Origin: Alicyclobacillus sp. ALC3
GTDB lineage: Bacteria; Bacillota; Bacilli; Alicyclobacillales; Alicyclobacillaceae
Reading direction: 5' to 3'
Assembly (NCBI RefSeq): GCF_028751195.1
Contig: NZ_CP066784.1
Span: forward strand, 62,001-126,000
DNA: 64,000 nt
The translations under genes were made by a program, and so were the position numbers. This document shows positions 53,702 to 62,405 of this stretch, piece after piece; position 1 is the first letter of the stretch, and every line of letters starts with the position of its first letter. A model generated the notes under the pieces. That model searched no databases. It saw only the letters and a list, made by a program, of their open reading frames with translations, and was not told where the DNA came from.

Positions 53702-54721
53702 TCACCTCGGTTTCGGAAACCGCCGGCACACCATGTGCTCTAGCTCTTTGGCCACGCGTAGGTGCTCACGCAGCTCAGCCTGCTCTTCTTGGGATAGGCG
53801 TCCTGCATCCACCCAGTCGCGCAGTGGGTTCCCATCGAGAACGGCTTTCGCGTGACTTCTCAGGCGAAGTGACCATGCGAATGAGACGGCAGCCATAACC
53901 TCGGTCGCCTCCCCCTGCGTCAGCACGCCCAAAGCAGCAAGCTCAGCACATCGCTCTCGCGTTGACAGGCGAGTGATACCTGCGCTCATTGCGAGCAGAC
54001 GAATCGAATGGACCATCGGCGCCACGAGCCGTTCCTTTACAGAAAACACCTTTCTCTCCCCGACCTGGTCCAGTACCACGCGGCCAAAGGGCCCGAGACC
54101 AACCGTTCCCCGGATGCCGAGGTGAGCCATCTCCCAACGCAAGAACGACGAACTTTCGATCGCAGTACGCACCGGCAATACCACTTCGTCCCACTCGCGT
54201 GCCCTCGCGTGAACTCGACTATCAACGAGCATGAACAGGTACCTCGCGTGATCCCAATCCGGATGCGACAAGTACTGCTGCACGCGGGTTTGCCACGAAG
54301 CTTCGGTGCCAATCCACCTTGGATTGGTCGCCATGACAAAGCCTTCGCAAGGCGGGCAGAGGACACTGCTCATGACCCGAATAAACGTGTAGAGATGTGG
54401 CACAACAGCTGCAGCCGAGTCTTCGTCAGACGCGAGCACGGCGTGGTCAAGGTCACTTCCCAAAAGGTCTTCGCGGCGTGCTGCGGACCCAAGCTGAACC
54501 AACGTCACTTTGTCACGCAACGGGTCGGGCAGTGCGCTGTGCCACGCCGACACAATCTGCGCACAACGGATGCGAGCAAATGCGCTCATCCAGGCTTCCA
54601 CCGAAGTTCCTGTGGCGAGTGCAGACACTGTCATCTCCGCGACCGCCACACTCCAATTTCTCAGGGCCTGTGAATCGTGGAGAACGAACGTCCAATCGTA
54701 GTCGAGCCCAGGCATCTCCAC
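53702..54721 (-). CDS. DUF294-type putative nucleotidyltransferase
   Basis: 339 aa from the GTG at 54721 (GGAGG 8 bases upstream, M-E-M-P-G-L-D); the frame runs to 54826. The nucleotidyltransferase core LVQLGSAARREDLLGSDLDHAVLASDEDS shows G-S-x-A-R-x-E and D-x-D. The C-terminal substrate-binding helical domain includes VHSIRLLAMSAGITRLSTRERCAEL and SLRLRSHAKAVLDGNPL. CBS or cyclic-nucleotide domains that often precede this module are absent. Its biological substrate is unknown; the partner exonuclease suggests nucleotide or RNA turnover. Confidence 0.85.
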   Translation of the reverse strand: MEMPGLDYDWTFVLHDSQALRNWSVAVAEMTVSALATGTSVEAWMSAFARIRCAQIVSAWHSALPDPLRDKVTLVQLGSAARREDLLGSDLDHAVLASDEDSAAAVVPHLYTFIRVMSSVLCPPCEGFVMATNPRWIGTEASWQTRVQQYLSHPDWDHARYLFMLVDSRVHARAREWDEVVLPVRTAIESSSFLRWEMAHLGIRGTVGLGPFGRVVLDQVGERKVFSVKERLVAPMVHSIRLLAMSAGITRLSTRERCAELAALGVLTQGEATEVMAAVSFAWSLRLRSHAKAVLDGNPLRDWVDAGRLSQEEQAELREHLRVAKELEHMVCRRFPKPR

Positions 54722-54948
54722 AAAACCAGCCTCCACCCTGGTGTCAAGTAACTTCACACAAATATCTGTTCTGCCCTCACTGTACCCCCCACTGCAGCAT
54801 GCGTCAATTGCTAACAGCGCGATCACCAGGTATGAACTCCTCGTAAAGCGGACGCAAGTTATTGAGGATTGGAAGTGAATCTAGCCGACTCCCAAGGAAT
54901 GCGGTAGGATGAATTCAGTGAAACAACTTGGAGCGGAGGAAACCTGAC

Positions 54949-56274
54949 ATGAATGAAGCGGCACGACAGGTCATCGAACTGGCCCAAGCATCGCAAGTCC
55001 GCTTCGTGCGCTTACAGTTTGTCGATTTGCACGGAGCGTTAAAGAGCGTGGAAATCCCTCGCCATCAACTCGGAGCGGCTTTTCAAACGGGTGTCTTCTT
55101 TGACGGCTCATCTGTCGCGGGGTTTGTCCGCAGCGAAGAGTCAGACATGATTTTGCAACCGGATGCCTCGACTTGGCGCGTCATCCCGTTGGAAGTTGAC
55201 CCGCGCTCTGTCGGTCAGTTGACCTGTGATGTCTGCCTGCCAGACGGATTTTCATTCTCTGGAGACTCGCGGTCTGTTTTGCGCAAAGTGCTCCTCAGGT
55301 CTGCGGAACTAGGATTCACGGATGTGCAATTGCGACTTGAAGTGGAATTTTACTTGTTCCGGCAAGACAAAGACCGTCATCCAAGATTGGAACCGAGTGA
55401 TAACGACGGTTACTTTGACATGAGCGCATCGCTCGAAGACACGTGTCTGCGTCAAATTGCTGAAAGTTTGACAGCGATGAACGTTCCGGTCGCGGCTATC
55501 CACCATGAAGTTGGGCCGGGCCAGTACGAAGTGGTCCTCGACGCACTGCCGGCACTCGCGGCAGCGGATGCGCTTCTGACGGTCAAAATGGTGGTCAAGT
55601 CGGTCAGCGCTCGTCACCACCTGTTCGCGACATTTATGCCAAAACCGCTGCAGGGTTTCGATGGCTCCGGGCTGCACGTATTTCAGTCTCTCCTGACAAA
55701 AGACGGCAGTGCCTTTACCGATTCGACGCACCCCGATGGCTTGAGTCTGTCAGGACTCCACTACATTGCTGGACTTTTTCAACATGCGCCCGGTCTGACT
55801 GCGCTCACGAACCCACTCGTGAACAGCTACAAACGACTCGTGCCTCGCCTTGAAGCCCCTGCGTTCATCTGCTGGGCTGTGCGGTATCGCAACCCGTTTG
55901 TCCGGGTAACGCGACACACCGACGCACGGACGTGGATTGAACTGCGCTCACCAGACGTCACCTGCAACCCTTATCTTGCCTTCGCAGCGATGATTTCAGC
56001 GGGACTTGACGGTGTGACGCGCTCGCTCGCACCACCCCAAGCCGTAGAGGCAGAAGTGAGCGCGATGTCCAATGAGGAGCGCCTCCTGCGCGGAATCTTC
56101 ACCTTGCCCACCAACCTGGCCGAGGCGCTGTCGGCACTAGAGGAAGACGTATGGCTTGAAGAGACCATCGGCGAGCACCTGCTCACACGCTTTTTGAACT
56201 CAAAGTCGCTGGAGTGGCAAGCATATCAGAATACAGTGCACGCTTGGGAGCACGATCAATACCTCGAACTCTAG
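54949..56274 (+). CDS. Glutamine synthetase, divergent type I member
   Basis: 441 aa from the ATG at 54949 (GGAGGA 8 bases upstream). The N-terminal beta-grasp (VRFVRLQFVDLHGALKSVEI) and catalytic domain FFDGSSVAGFVRSEESDM, LEVEFYLF, HHEVGPGQYEV, FMPKPLQGFDGSGLHVFQSL, NPLVNSYKRLVP and IELRSPDVTCNPYLAF are all present. Differences from standard GlnA: EAPAFICWAVRYRNPFVRVT replaces the usual EAPVYIAWSxxNRSPLIRIP, and FMPKPL-QGFDGSG replaces FGDNGSG. No glnR precedes it. It may be a second glutamine synthetase or a gamma-glutamyl-amine ligase. Convergent with amtB, which supports nitrogen assimilation. Confidence 0.85.
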   Translation: MNEAARQVIELAQASQVRFVRLQFVDLHGALKSVEIPRHQLGAAFQTGVFFDGSSVAGFVRSEESDMILQPDASTWRVIPLEVDPRSVGQLTCDVCLPDGFSFSGDSRSVLRKVLLRSAELGFTDVQLRLEVEFYLFRQDKDRHPRLEPSDNDGYFDMSASLEDTCLRQIAESLTAMNVPVAAIHHEVGPGQYEVVLDALPALAAADALLTVKMVVKSVSARHHLFATFMPKPLQGFDGSGLHVFQSLLTKDGSAFTDSTHPDGLSLSGLHYIAGLFQHAPGLTALTNPLVNSYKRLVPRLEAPAFICWAVRYRNPFVRVTRHTDARTWIELRSPDVTCNPYLAFAAMISAGLDGVTRSLAPPQAVEAEVSAMSNEERLLRGIFTLPTNLAEALSALEEDVWLEETIGEHLLTRFLNSKSLEWQAYQNTVHAWEHDQYLEL

Positions 56275-56290
56275 CGGGCATACAACAAGA

Positions 56291-56316
56291 ACCGCCAGAC
56301 GTAGACGTCCGGCGGT
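56291..56316. terminator. Hairpin between convergent glutamine synthetase and amtB
   Basis: ACCGCCAGACGT (56291-56302), AG, ACGTCCGGCGGT (56305-56316): a 12-bp stem with one mismatch, placed 17 bases after the glutamine synthetase stop. It may serve both strands, though T-runs are weak. Confidence 0.6.
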
Positions 56317-56371
56317 CGAAATGGCAACAGAGTTATTTACGACAAGTCCGTTCAACACAGCAACCTTTCGC

Positions 56372-57820
56372 TTAACTGTCCAGAGCCGTTCTCTCTGCAG
56401 ACCGCCGGTCACCGAAAATCTTCGGTAGTTCGTCCGTCGACAGCATCTCCGGGTAGGCGGCCTCATTGTGCAGGACGAGGTCGAGACCCATAATTTCTTC
56501 TTCCTTCGTCACGCGCAGACCCATCACTAAGTCAATGACTTTCAGCAAAATGTAGGTGCCAAGTCCGGAAAACGCCCACGTTGCTCCGACGCCGATGAGT
56601 TGAATCACGACCTGGTGCGGATTGCCGTAAAACAGCCCGTTGTGACCTGCGGAGTTAATCGCCGTAGTCGCAAACAGCCCGGTCGCGATAGCGCCCCATG
56701 TACCGCCAATGCCGTGCCCTCCGAATGCGTCGAGCGCATCGTCGTAACCCAGTTTCTCTTTCATAAACGTTGATGCAAAGAAACAGATGATGCCACCCAC
56801 GAAACCGACAACGATCGACCCACCAGGGGTAACAAAGCCTGCAGCAGGAGTGACCGCTACTAGGCCTGTCACTGCGCCAGCACAGGCACCGACGAGTGTG
56901 ACATGCCCCGTGCGAAGTTTCTCAACCAGTATCCAGCCGAGGGCTGCCGCCGCAGTTGCTGTGTTGGTGGTCAAAAAAGCCGTTGACGCCAACCCATTCG
57001 CGGCGAGAGCGCTGCCTGCGTTAAAGCCGAACCACCCGAACCACAACAGAGCGGTGCCAAGCAAAACGAACGGTACATTGTGAGCTCGAATCGACTTGGA
57101 GCCGTGTTCCGCGCGTTTGCCAAGGTAAATTGCTGCAACAAGTCCTGCCACACCGGAGCTGATATGAACGACCGTACCGCCCGCAAAATCCAGGATGCCC
57201 AGTTGCATCAGCCACCCACCGCCCCACACCCAGTGTGCCAACGGGTCGTAAATGAGTGTCGCCCACAAAGTTGTAAACACGAGGAAGGCCGAAAACTTCA
57301 CGCGCTCTGCCAGGCCACCCACTATGAGCGCGGGCGTGATCACGGCAAACATCATCTGGAAAATTCCAAACGCTGTAGCTGGAATGGTTCCGGCGTAACT
57401 GTTCGGCGTGGAACCGACACCATTCCACAGCACCCATTGCAAGTTCCCGATTAGGTGATGCACGTCCGGCCCGAACGCCAAGGAATAACCCACAACAACC
57501 CACTGTAAGGAGACGACAAGAATGACAGCAACAACTTGCAGCATCGTCGTGATGACATTCTTTTTGCGCACCAGCCCACCGTAGAAGAAGGCCAATCCAG
57601 GTGTCATCAACAGGACCAACGCTGATGAAGCAAGTACCCAGGCCGTGTCACCCGACGAAATCACCGGTTTGGTTGTGGCAGCAAACGTAACACTCGGGAA
57701 CAACAGCGCAACGAGTCCGACGAGCGCCCCCCACTGCCACCTAAATCGCCCTGAGCGGCCGATTTCACGCTCCATTCCTGCCCCCTTCAACCCAGGTGTT
57801 CGGAATCCCTGCCATGTCAT
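56372..57820 (-). CDS. amtB: Ammonium transporter (Amt/NrgA family)
   Basis: 482 aa. ATG 57820 with AGGAGGG 8 bases upstream. A leading hydrophobic segment (WGALVGLVALLFPSVTFAAT) may be a signal peptide, then about 11 helices. Amt signatures: LASSALVLLMTPGLAFFYGGLVRKKNVI, FQMMFAVITPALIVGGLAERVKFSAF, DFAGGTVVHISSGVAGL, and the paired-pore DALDAFGGHGIGGTWGAIATGLFA. It moves ammonium across the membrane. No glnK/glnB gene is adjacent in the window. A GlnR/TnrA-type box lies 66 bases upstream. Confidence 0.95.
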   Translation of the reverse strand: MTWQGFRTPGLKGAGMEREIGRSGRFRWQWGALVGLVALLFPSVTFAATTKPVISSGDTAWVLASSALVLLMTPGLAFFYGGLVRKKNVITTMLQVVAVILVVSLQWVVVGYSLAFGPDVHHLIGNLQWVLWNGVGSTPNSYAGTIPATAFGIFQMMFAVITPALIVGGLAERVKFSAFLVFTTLWATLIYDPLAHWVWGGGWLMQLGILDFAGGTVVHISSGVAGLVAAIYLGKRAEHGSKSIRAHNVPFVLLGTALLWFGWFGFNAGSALAANGLASTAFLTTNTATAAAALGWILVEKLRTGHVTLVGACAGAVTGLVAVTPAAGFVTPGGSIVVGFVGGIICFFASTFMKEKLGYDDALDAFGGHGIGGTWGAIATGLFATTAINSAGHNGLFYGNPHQVVIQLIGVGATWAFSGLGTYILLKVIDLVMGLRVTKEEEIMGLDLVLHNEAAYPEMLSTDELPKIFGDRRSAERTALDS

Positions 57821-57885
57821 GATTCTTCCCTCCTCTTCTGTATGGTCTTAGAATACGAAGTGGAGGGAAGATACGCAACACAATA

Positions 57886-57902
57886 TGTTATGTTTTATAA
57901 CA
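57886..57902. promoter_or_regulatory. GlnR/TnrA-type operator upstream of amtB
   Basis: TGTTATGTTTTATAACA fits TGTNA-N7-TNACA exactly and lies in the amtB promoter region in AT-rich sequence. In Bacilli TnrA activates nrgAB (amt) from such a site under nitrogen limitation. A weaker copy, TGTTAGGTTATATTACC, is at 57937-57953. Confidence 0.7.
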
Positions 57903-57948
57903 TTATTAATTAATTTCTAAAAATCAGCGGCATTTATGTTAGGTTATA

Positions 57949-59127
57949 TTACCTACCGAGGGACTTGACACCTTTGTGCAAACGCTGAACAGCTTCTTCT
58001 AGCACTGACCGCGGGCATCCAACATTGATTCTCTGGAATCCGGCGCCTTCGTCACCATATGTCTCGCCAGCCTCCAAACCAAGACCCACCTCTTGCACCA
58101 ACCACTCTTGGAGTTGCACCGGCGTCATTCCGAGTTCGCGAAAGTCGAGCCAGACCAGATAGGTCCCTTCCGTATCCCGAACGCGAACACGTGGCGCAAG
58201 GGATTGCAATTGCGACTTCAGATAGGCGATGTTTCCTGCCAAGTAGCGAAGCAAGTCGTCGAGCCAGGCGTCGCCGCCCCTGTAGGCGGCCTTTAAAGCC
58301 TCTGCGCCGAGGACGTTAATCGACCCAGCGGTCTGCAGTTGAATCATGTCGCGGTAGCGAGTACGCAAGTCTTCCCGTTCCGTCACGACGAGCGCTGTAT
58401 TCAGACCCGCAACATTAAACGTCTTGCTCGGTGCGAGCGTCGTGATCGAATTCATGGAGAATTCTTTCGAAATACTCGCAAACGGCGTGTGCCGGTGGGG
58501 AGCGTAGACCAAATCACAGTGAATTTCATCCGCTATCACCGTCACCCCGTGTCTTAGACAGATGTCTCCGGCTCGTTCGAGCTCCTCGCGCGTCCAGACC
58601 CGCCCAACTGGGTTGTGCGGACTGCAGAGGATGAGCAGTTTCCCACCGGCCGCAGCTTTCTCTTCAAGGTCATCATAGTCCATCACGTACTTGCCCGCTT
58701 GCTCTTGCAGAGGATTTGTCAGCAACTGACGATGGTGACTCTTGATTAAACGAGCAAACGGGTGATAGACCGGAGGTTGAATAATGATGCCGTCCCCCGG
58801 TTCTGTCAGGGCTTGAATTAAGTAATTCAGTGCCGGCACGACTCCAGAAGCCTGAGAGACCCACTCCGGCTGTATTGTCCACTGATGCCTGCGCAAAAGC
58901 CAACCGACGACAGCCTCGTTAAACGCGTCATCGCGAACCGTGTAGCCAAATACACCGTGCCCAACCCGCTTATGTAACGCTTCAATGACGCACTCCGGCG
59001 AAGCAAAGTCCATGTCTGCGACCCACATCGGAATCACGTCATCGCGCCCGAATTTCTGCATGCGCCCATCCCACTTAATGCTCGCTGTCTCTTCACGGCC
59101 TATCACGTTGTCAAATCGACTGTCCAA
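57949..59127 (-). CDS. patB: PLP-dependent C-S lyase / aminotransferase, MalY/PatB family
   Basis: 392 aa. Start TTG at 59127 with AAGGGGG about 9 bases upstream (MDSRFDNVIGREETASIKWD). Fold-type I landmarks: VIPMWVADMDFASPECVIEAL, SQASGVVPALNYLIQALTEPGDG, LLILCSPHNPVGRVWTREEL, VIADEIHCDLVY, and the PLP-lysine LAPSKTFNVAGLNTAL (S-K-T-F-N). PatB/MalY enzymes cleave cystathionine or cysteine conjugates to thiols plus pyruvate and ammonia. It ends in the second GlnR/TnrA-like motif. Transcribed towards amtB. Confidence 0.9.
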   Translation of the reverse strand: MDSRFDNVIGREETASIKWDGRMQKFGRDDVIPMWVADMDFASPECVIEALHKRVGHGVFGYTVRDDAFNEAVVGWLLRRHQWTIQPEWVSQASGVVPALNYLIQALTEPGDGIIIQPPVYHPFARLIKSHHRQLLTNPLQEQAGKYVMDYDDLEEKAAAGGKLLILCSPHNPVGRVWTREELERAGDICLRHGVTVIADEIHCDLVYAPHRHTPFASISKEFSMNSITTLAPSKTFNVAGLNTALVVTEREDLRTRYRDMIQLQTAGSINVLGAEALKAAYRGGDAWLDDLLRYLAGNIAYLKSQLQSLAPRVRVRDTEGTYLVWLDFRELGMTPVQLQEWLVQEVGLGLEAGETYGDEGAGFQRINVGCPRSVLEEAVQRLHKGVKSLGR

Positions 59128-59349
59128 TCCAGTGACCCCCTTATCGAACGCGCCGTAAAACCCCTTGCTTCAGCCTGCCTTTAGGCATGGGGAGTGGTCA
59201 CCCTCCTCCATTTTAGCAGTGAACTAGTCCTCAGAACAGGCGTCCAGGGAGTGCGATACGCGCAGCCATCCTATGAACCGACTCACGCACGCACTCCAAC
59301 AAGGCGCTCGTCGGCCGACCAACACCGAACAGCTGACGCGAACGTAAAC

Positions 59350-59372
59350 AGCCCCGGCACTACGCCGGGGCT
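59350..59372 (-). terminator. Terminator hairpin after the acetate transporter gene
   Basis: AGCCCCGGC (59350-59358), a 5-base loop, GCCGGGGCT (59364-59372): a perfect 9-bp GC-rich stem 36 bases past the stop on the minus strand; a short TGTTTACG follows rather than a long T-run. Confidence 0.65.
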
Positions 59373-59407
59373 GAACGCTTGATAGACGCTGGAATACGGC
59401 TGCGAAC

Positions 59408-59971
59408 TCAGGCCACAGTCGGTTGCCGGAACGGTTTGCCAACCGGCAGCACGACGCGCCCTGCCGTGGCGTTGGTGACAACCGCTGCTGAAGTGTAGAG
59501 CGCGAGCAGGCCGCACAAGAGACCGACCCAACCGCCTGCAGTGCTACCGAAACTAGCGTCGAAATTGCCGATTGCGAGTAAGAAGAAGGCCAGCCACAGT
59601 GTCAGGAACACCCAGAACAGAGCCTTATTAAGGAAGAATGTGCCAATCCAAAGATAGAAGGTCAAGATGCCAAAGAACAAGAGGAACCAGCCGACGCCGA
59701 CTGTGGTCCCAGATTTCACAATCAGGTAGAACGCAATCCAGAACGCGCCGTACGAGCTAAACGCCGTTGCGCCAAACGTGTTGCCTTTGCGGAACTCCCA
59801 AATCCCAGCCAACAGTTGAGCGCCGCCGCCGTAGATGAGCGCCAAGCCGAGCACAACACCGATGGCTTTGCCGCTGACCTCGCCCGTATTAATCAAACTC
59901 AAAATGCAGGTGGTGATTCCGAATCCGGCCAGACCTAATGGCCCCGGATCGGCAATTTTGGTTTCGGACAT
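59408..59971 (-). CDS. Acetate uptake transporter (GPR1/FUN34/YaaH family)
   Basis: 187 aa from ATG 59971 (GAGGAGGG 5 bases upstream); the frame extends to 60043 but without a site. Six membrane helices. The family signature follows MSETKIADPGPLGLAGFGIT: NPG/DPGPLGLAGFGxTTxxLSL, then IYGGGAQLLAGIWEFRKGNTFGATAFSSYGAFWI, the C-terminal half of the conserved block. Members (SatP, YaaH, Ady2) take up acetate or succinate with protons. Next to acsA on the same strand, so an acetate-assimilation pair. Confidence 0.92.
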   Translation of the reverse strand: MSETKIADPGPLGLAGFGITTCILSLINTGEVSGKAIGVVLGLALIYGGGAQLLAGIWEFRKGNTFGATAFSSYGAFWIAFYLIVKSGTTVGVGWFLLFFGILTFYLWIGTFFLNKALFWVFLTLWLAFFLLAIGNFDASFGSTAGGWVGLLCGLLALYTSAAVVTNATAGRVVLPVGKPFRQPTVA

Positions 59972-60257
59972 ACGAACCCTCCTCGGAAAATCAATACTGT
60001 TGGTGCACGACTGCAAAAAGACGGGAAAGATAGCGAAACACACCGCGTCTGACCAGACCAGCCTGAATCCGCTTACTTGAACATGCGAAGGTGCGCCCGA
60101 GGTCTCTTGCCGCGCGTACGCGAACGTTAAAGTCTATCTTTTCTGTGAACGGCGGCGATAGGAATACGAGACTCGCACGCTTCCACCACCTCCCTTCCCG
60201 CTACACCGACTGGCATGGCAGGTGCGCAAGCAACTGCCTGCGCACCCCTGCAATCCC

Positions 60258-62207
60258 TCAGTCTTTGTAGAGCTTCTTCAACTCTTCGACGACGCTGGCG
60301 TCCGCGAGTGTTGTCGTATCGCCAATCACGCGTCCCTCGGCGATGTCCCGCAACAGTCTGCGCATGATTTTTGCGCTGCGGGTTTTCGGGAGTTCGGCCG
60401 TGAAGATGATTTCCTCCGGTCGAGCCATCGCGCCAATGGCAGCTGCAACGTGTTGCTTCAATTCCGCAGCCAGCGCATCATCGGCTGTTGCGCCTTCTTT
60501 CACCGTGACAAACGCTGTAATCGCTTGGCCTTTGACATCATGGGACCGCCCAATCACGGCAGCTTCTGCTACAGCCTGATGACCTACCAGCGCGCTCTCG
60601 ACTTCCATGGTGCCAATGCGGTGGCCAGAGACGTTAATCACGTCATCAATGCGCCCGAGAATCCAGATGTAGCTGTCATCGTCGAGGTGAGCCCCGTCTC
60701 CCGGTAGATACGTCCCGTCAAATTTCCCGAAGTAGGTGTTTTGGAAGCGTTCATCGTCGCCCCACACCGTGCGCAGCATCGACGGCCACGGTTTTTTAAT
60801 CACGAGGTAACCGCCATTGCCTGCGCCGACAGAGTCGCCATTCTCGTCCACCACATCCACCGCAATCCCTGGGAGTGGCCGTGTTGCAGAGCCAGGTTTC
60901 GTCTCAGTGATGCCGGGAAGCGGCGCAATCATGGCGCAACCAGTCTCCGTTTGCCACCACGTATCGACGACTGGACACTGCTCCTTGCCGACGTGCACGT
61001 GATACCACATCCAAGCCTCCGGGTTAATCGGCTCGCCAACGGTGCCAAGCAAGCGCAAACTCGAGAGGTCGTGCTTCTCAACGTGCTGTGGCCCCCACTT
61101 CATGAATGTCCGAATGGAAGTCGGAGCGGTATAGAAAATGGTTGCGCCGTACTTCTCGATAATTGACCAGAAGCGGTCGCGGTCAGGGAAATCGGGCGCA
61201 CCTTCATACATCACGGTCGTCGCTCCCGCTGAAAGGGGGCCATAAACAATGTACGTATGTCCCGTTACCCAGCCGATGTCGGCGCTGCAAAAGTGGATGT
61301 CGTCTTCTTTTAAATCAAAGACGCTGCGCATCGAGGTATTGACACCGACCATGTAACCGCCTGTGGTGTGCACGATGCCCTTTGGCTTGCCAGTTGTACC
61401 AGACGTGTAAAGCAGGTACAGAATGTCCTCTGCGTCCATTTCAGCTGCAGGGAACGGCGCCGTTGAGGCTTTTGCCATCAACTCGTTCCAGTCGTGGTCA
61501 CGGCCGTCGACCATCTGTGCGCCGGCAGCTTTCCCGACACGCGGTACGACAACGACAGTATCGACAGAAGTGCCTTCGACGGCCTCGTCAGTGTTGTTCT
61601 TTAGCGGCACAACGCCGCCTCGCCGCCAGCCGCCATCGGCCGTAATCACAATGTTGGAGTCAGCGTCGAGAATTCGGTCTCGCAGCGACGCAGCCGCAAA
61701 TCCACCAAACACAACAGAGTGAATGGCGCCAATCTTGGCGCAAGCTAGCATGCTAATCGGAAGTTCCGGGATCATCGGAAGATAAATGGTCACCCGATCG
61801 CCACGTTTGACGCCAAGGCTGGTCAGCACATGTGCCGCTTTGTCCACTTCGCGGCCGAGCATGTCGTACGTGAACACTTTGCTGTCGCCTGGTTCACCTT
61901 CCCAAATGATGGCCGCTTTGTTTTTGCGCGGCCCTTGGCGGTGACGGTCTACAGCGTTGTAGGCCGCGTTCAGCTTTGCGTCGACAAACCACTTCGCATG
62001 CGGGGGATTCCACTCGAGAACCTTCGTCCAAGGTTTGAACCACGACAAATTCTGAGCTTGTTCCGCCCAGTACGCCTCTGGGTCCGCAAGTGCCTTGTCG
62101 TAAATGTCTGGGTCGTTGAAGTTTGCTTGGGCGCGAAACGCTTCTGAGGGGGCAAACTTCCGGTCTTCCTTAAGCAGCGTATCTAAGCGGTTTGGATCCA
62201 CGGACAT
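60258..62207 (-). CDS. acsA: Acetyl-CoA synthetase (AMP-forming)
   Basis: 649 aa from ATG 62207 (GGAAGGGG 8 bases upstream; [20 protein letters not shown]). ANL-superfamily motifs: [20 protein letters not shown] (A3), the [15 protein letters not shown] acetate-CoA region, [19 protein letters not shown] (A5), [20 protein letters not shown] (A7/A8), and [17 protein letters not shown] with the acetylatable/catalytic lysine (A10). It makes acetyl-CoA from acetate, ATP and CoA. A cre-like site lies about 80 bases upstream. Paired with an acetate transporter downstream. Confidence 0.95.
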   Translation of the reverse strand: MSVDPNRLDTLLKEDRKFAPSEAFRAQANFNDPDIYDKALADPEAYWAEQAQNLSWFKPWTKVLEWNPPHAKWFVDAKLNAAYNAVDRHRQGPRKNKAAIIWEGEPGDSKVFTYDMLGREVDKAAHVLTSLGVKRGDRVTIYLPMIPELPISMLACAKIGAIHSVVFGGFAAASLRDRILDADSNIVITADGGWRRGGVVPLKNNTDEAVEGTSVDTVVVVPRVGKAAGAQMVDGRDHDWNELMAKASTAPFPAAEMDAEDILYLLYTSGTTGKPKGIVHTTGGYMVGVNTSMRSVFDLKEDDIHFCSADIGWVTGHTYIVYGPLSAGATTVMYEGAPDFPDRDRFWSIIEKYGATIFYTAPTSIRTFMKWGPQHVEKHDLSSLRLLGTVGEPINPEAWMWYHVHVGKEQCPVVDTWWQTETGCAMIAPLPGITETKPGSATRPLPGIAVDVVDENGDSVGAGNGGYLVIKKPWPSMLRTVWGDDERFQNTYFGKFDGTYLPGDGAHLDDDSYIWILGRIDDVINVSGHRIGTMEVESALVGHQAVAEAAVIGRSHDVKGQAITAFVTVKEGATADDALAAELKQHVAAAIGAMARPEEIIFTAELPKTRSAKIMRRLLRDIAEGRVIGDTTTLADASVVEELKKLYKD

Positions 62208-62288
62208 GCCAATTCCCCTTCCAATGTGAATTTTTGTTGAACTGCAAGCGACTGAACAACGCCGAATCTTCAATCTGCCGTAAACATT

Positions 62289-62303
62289 ATGAAAGCGCTC
62301 ACC
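62289..62303. promoter_or_regulatory. cre-like (CcpA) site upstream of acsA
   Basis: ATGAAAGCGCTCACC fits the cre consensus WTGNAANCGNWNNCW except at the last base, and lies 82-96 bases before the acsA ATG. acsA of Bacillus subtilis is CcpA-controlled, which supports the call. Confidence 0.6.
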
Positions 62304-62405
62304 GAAAGTATACCATGCACGGTTCGAATGAACGAGGAATTTGTTACTAGAATTAAGGAAAATCCCTAGTCCATTCGAACTGTTTTTGCCATCTTCGACA
62401 GCGAT

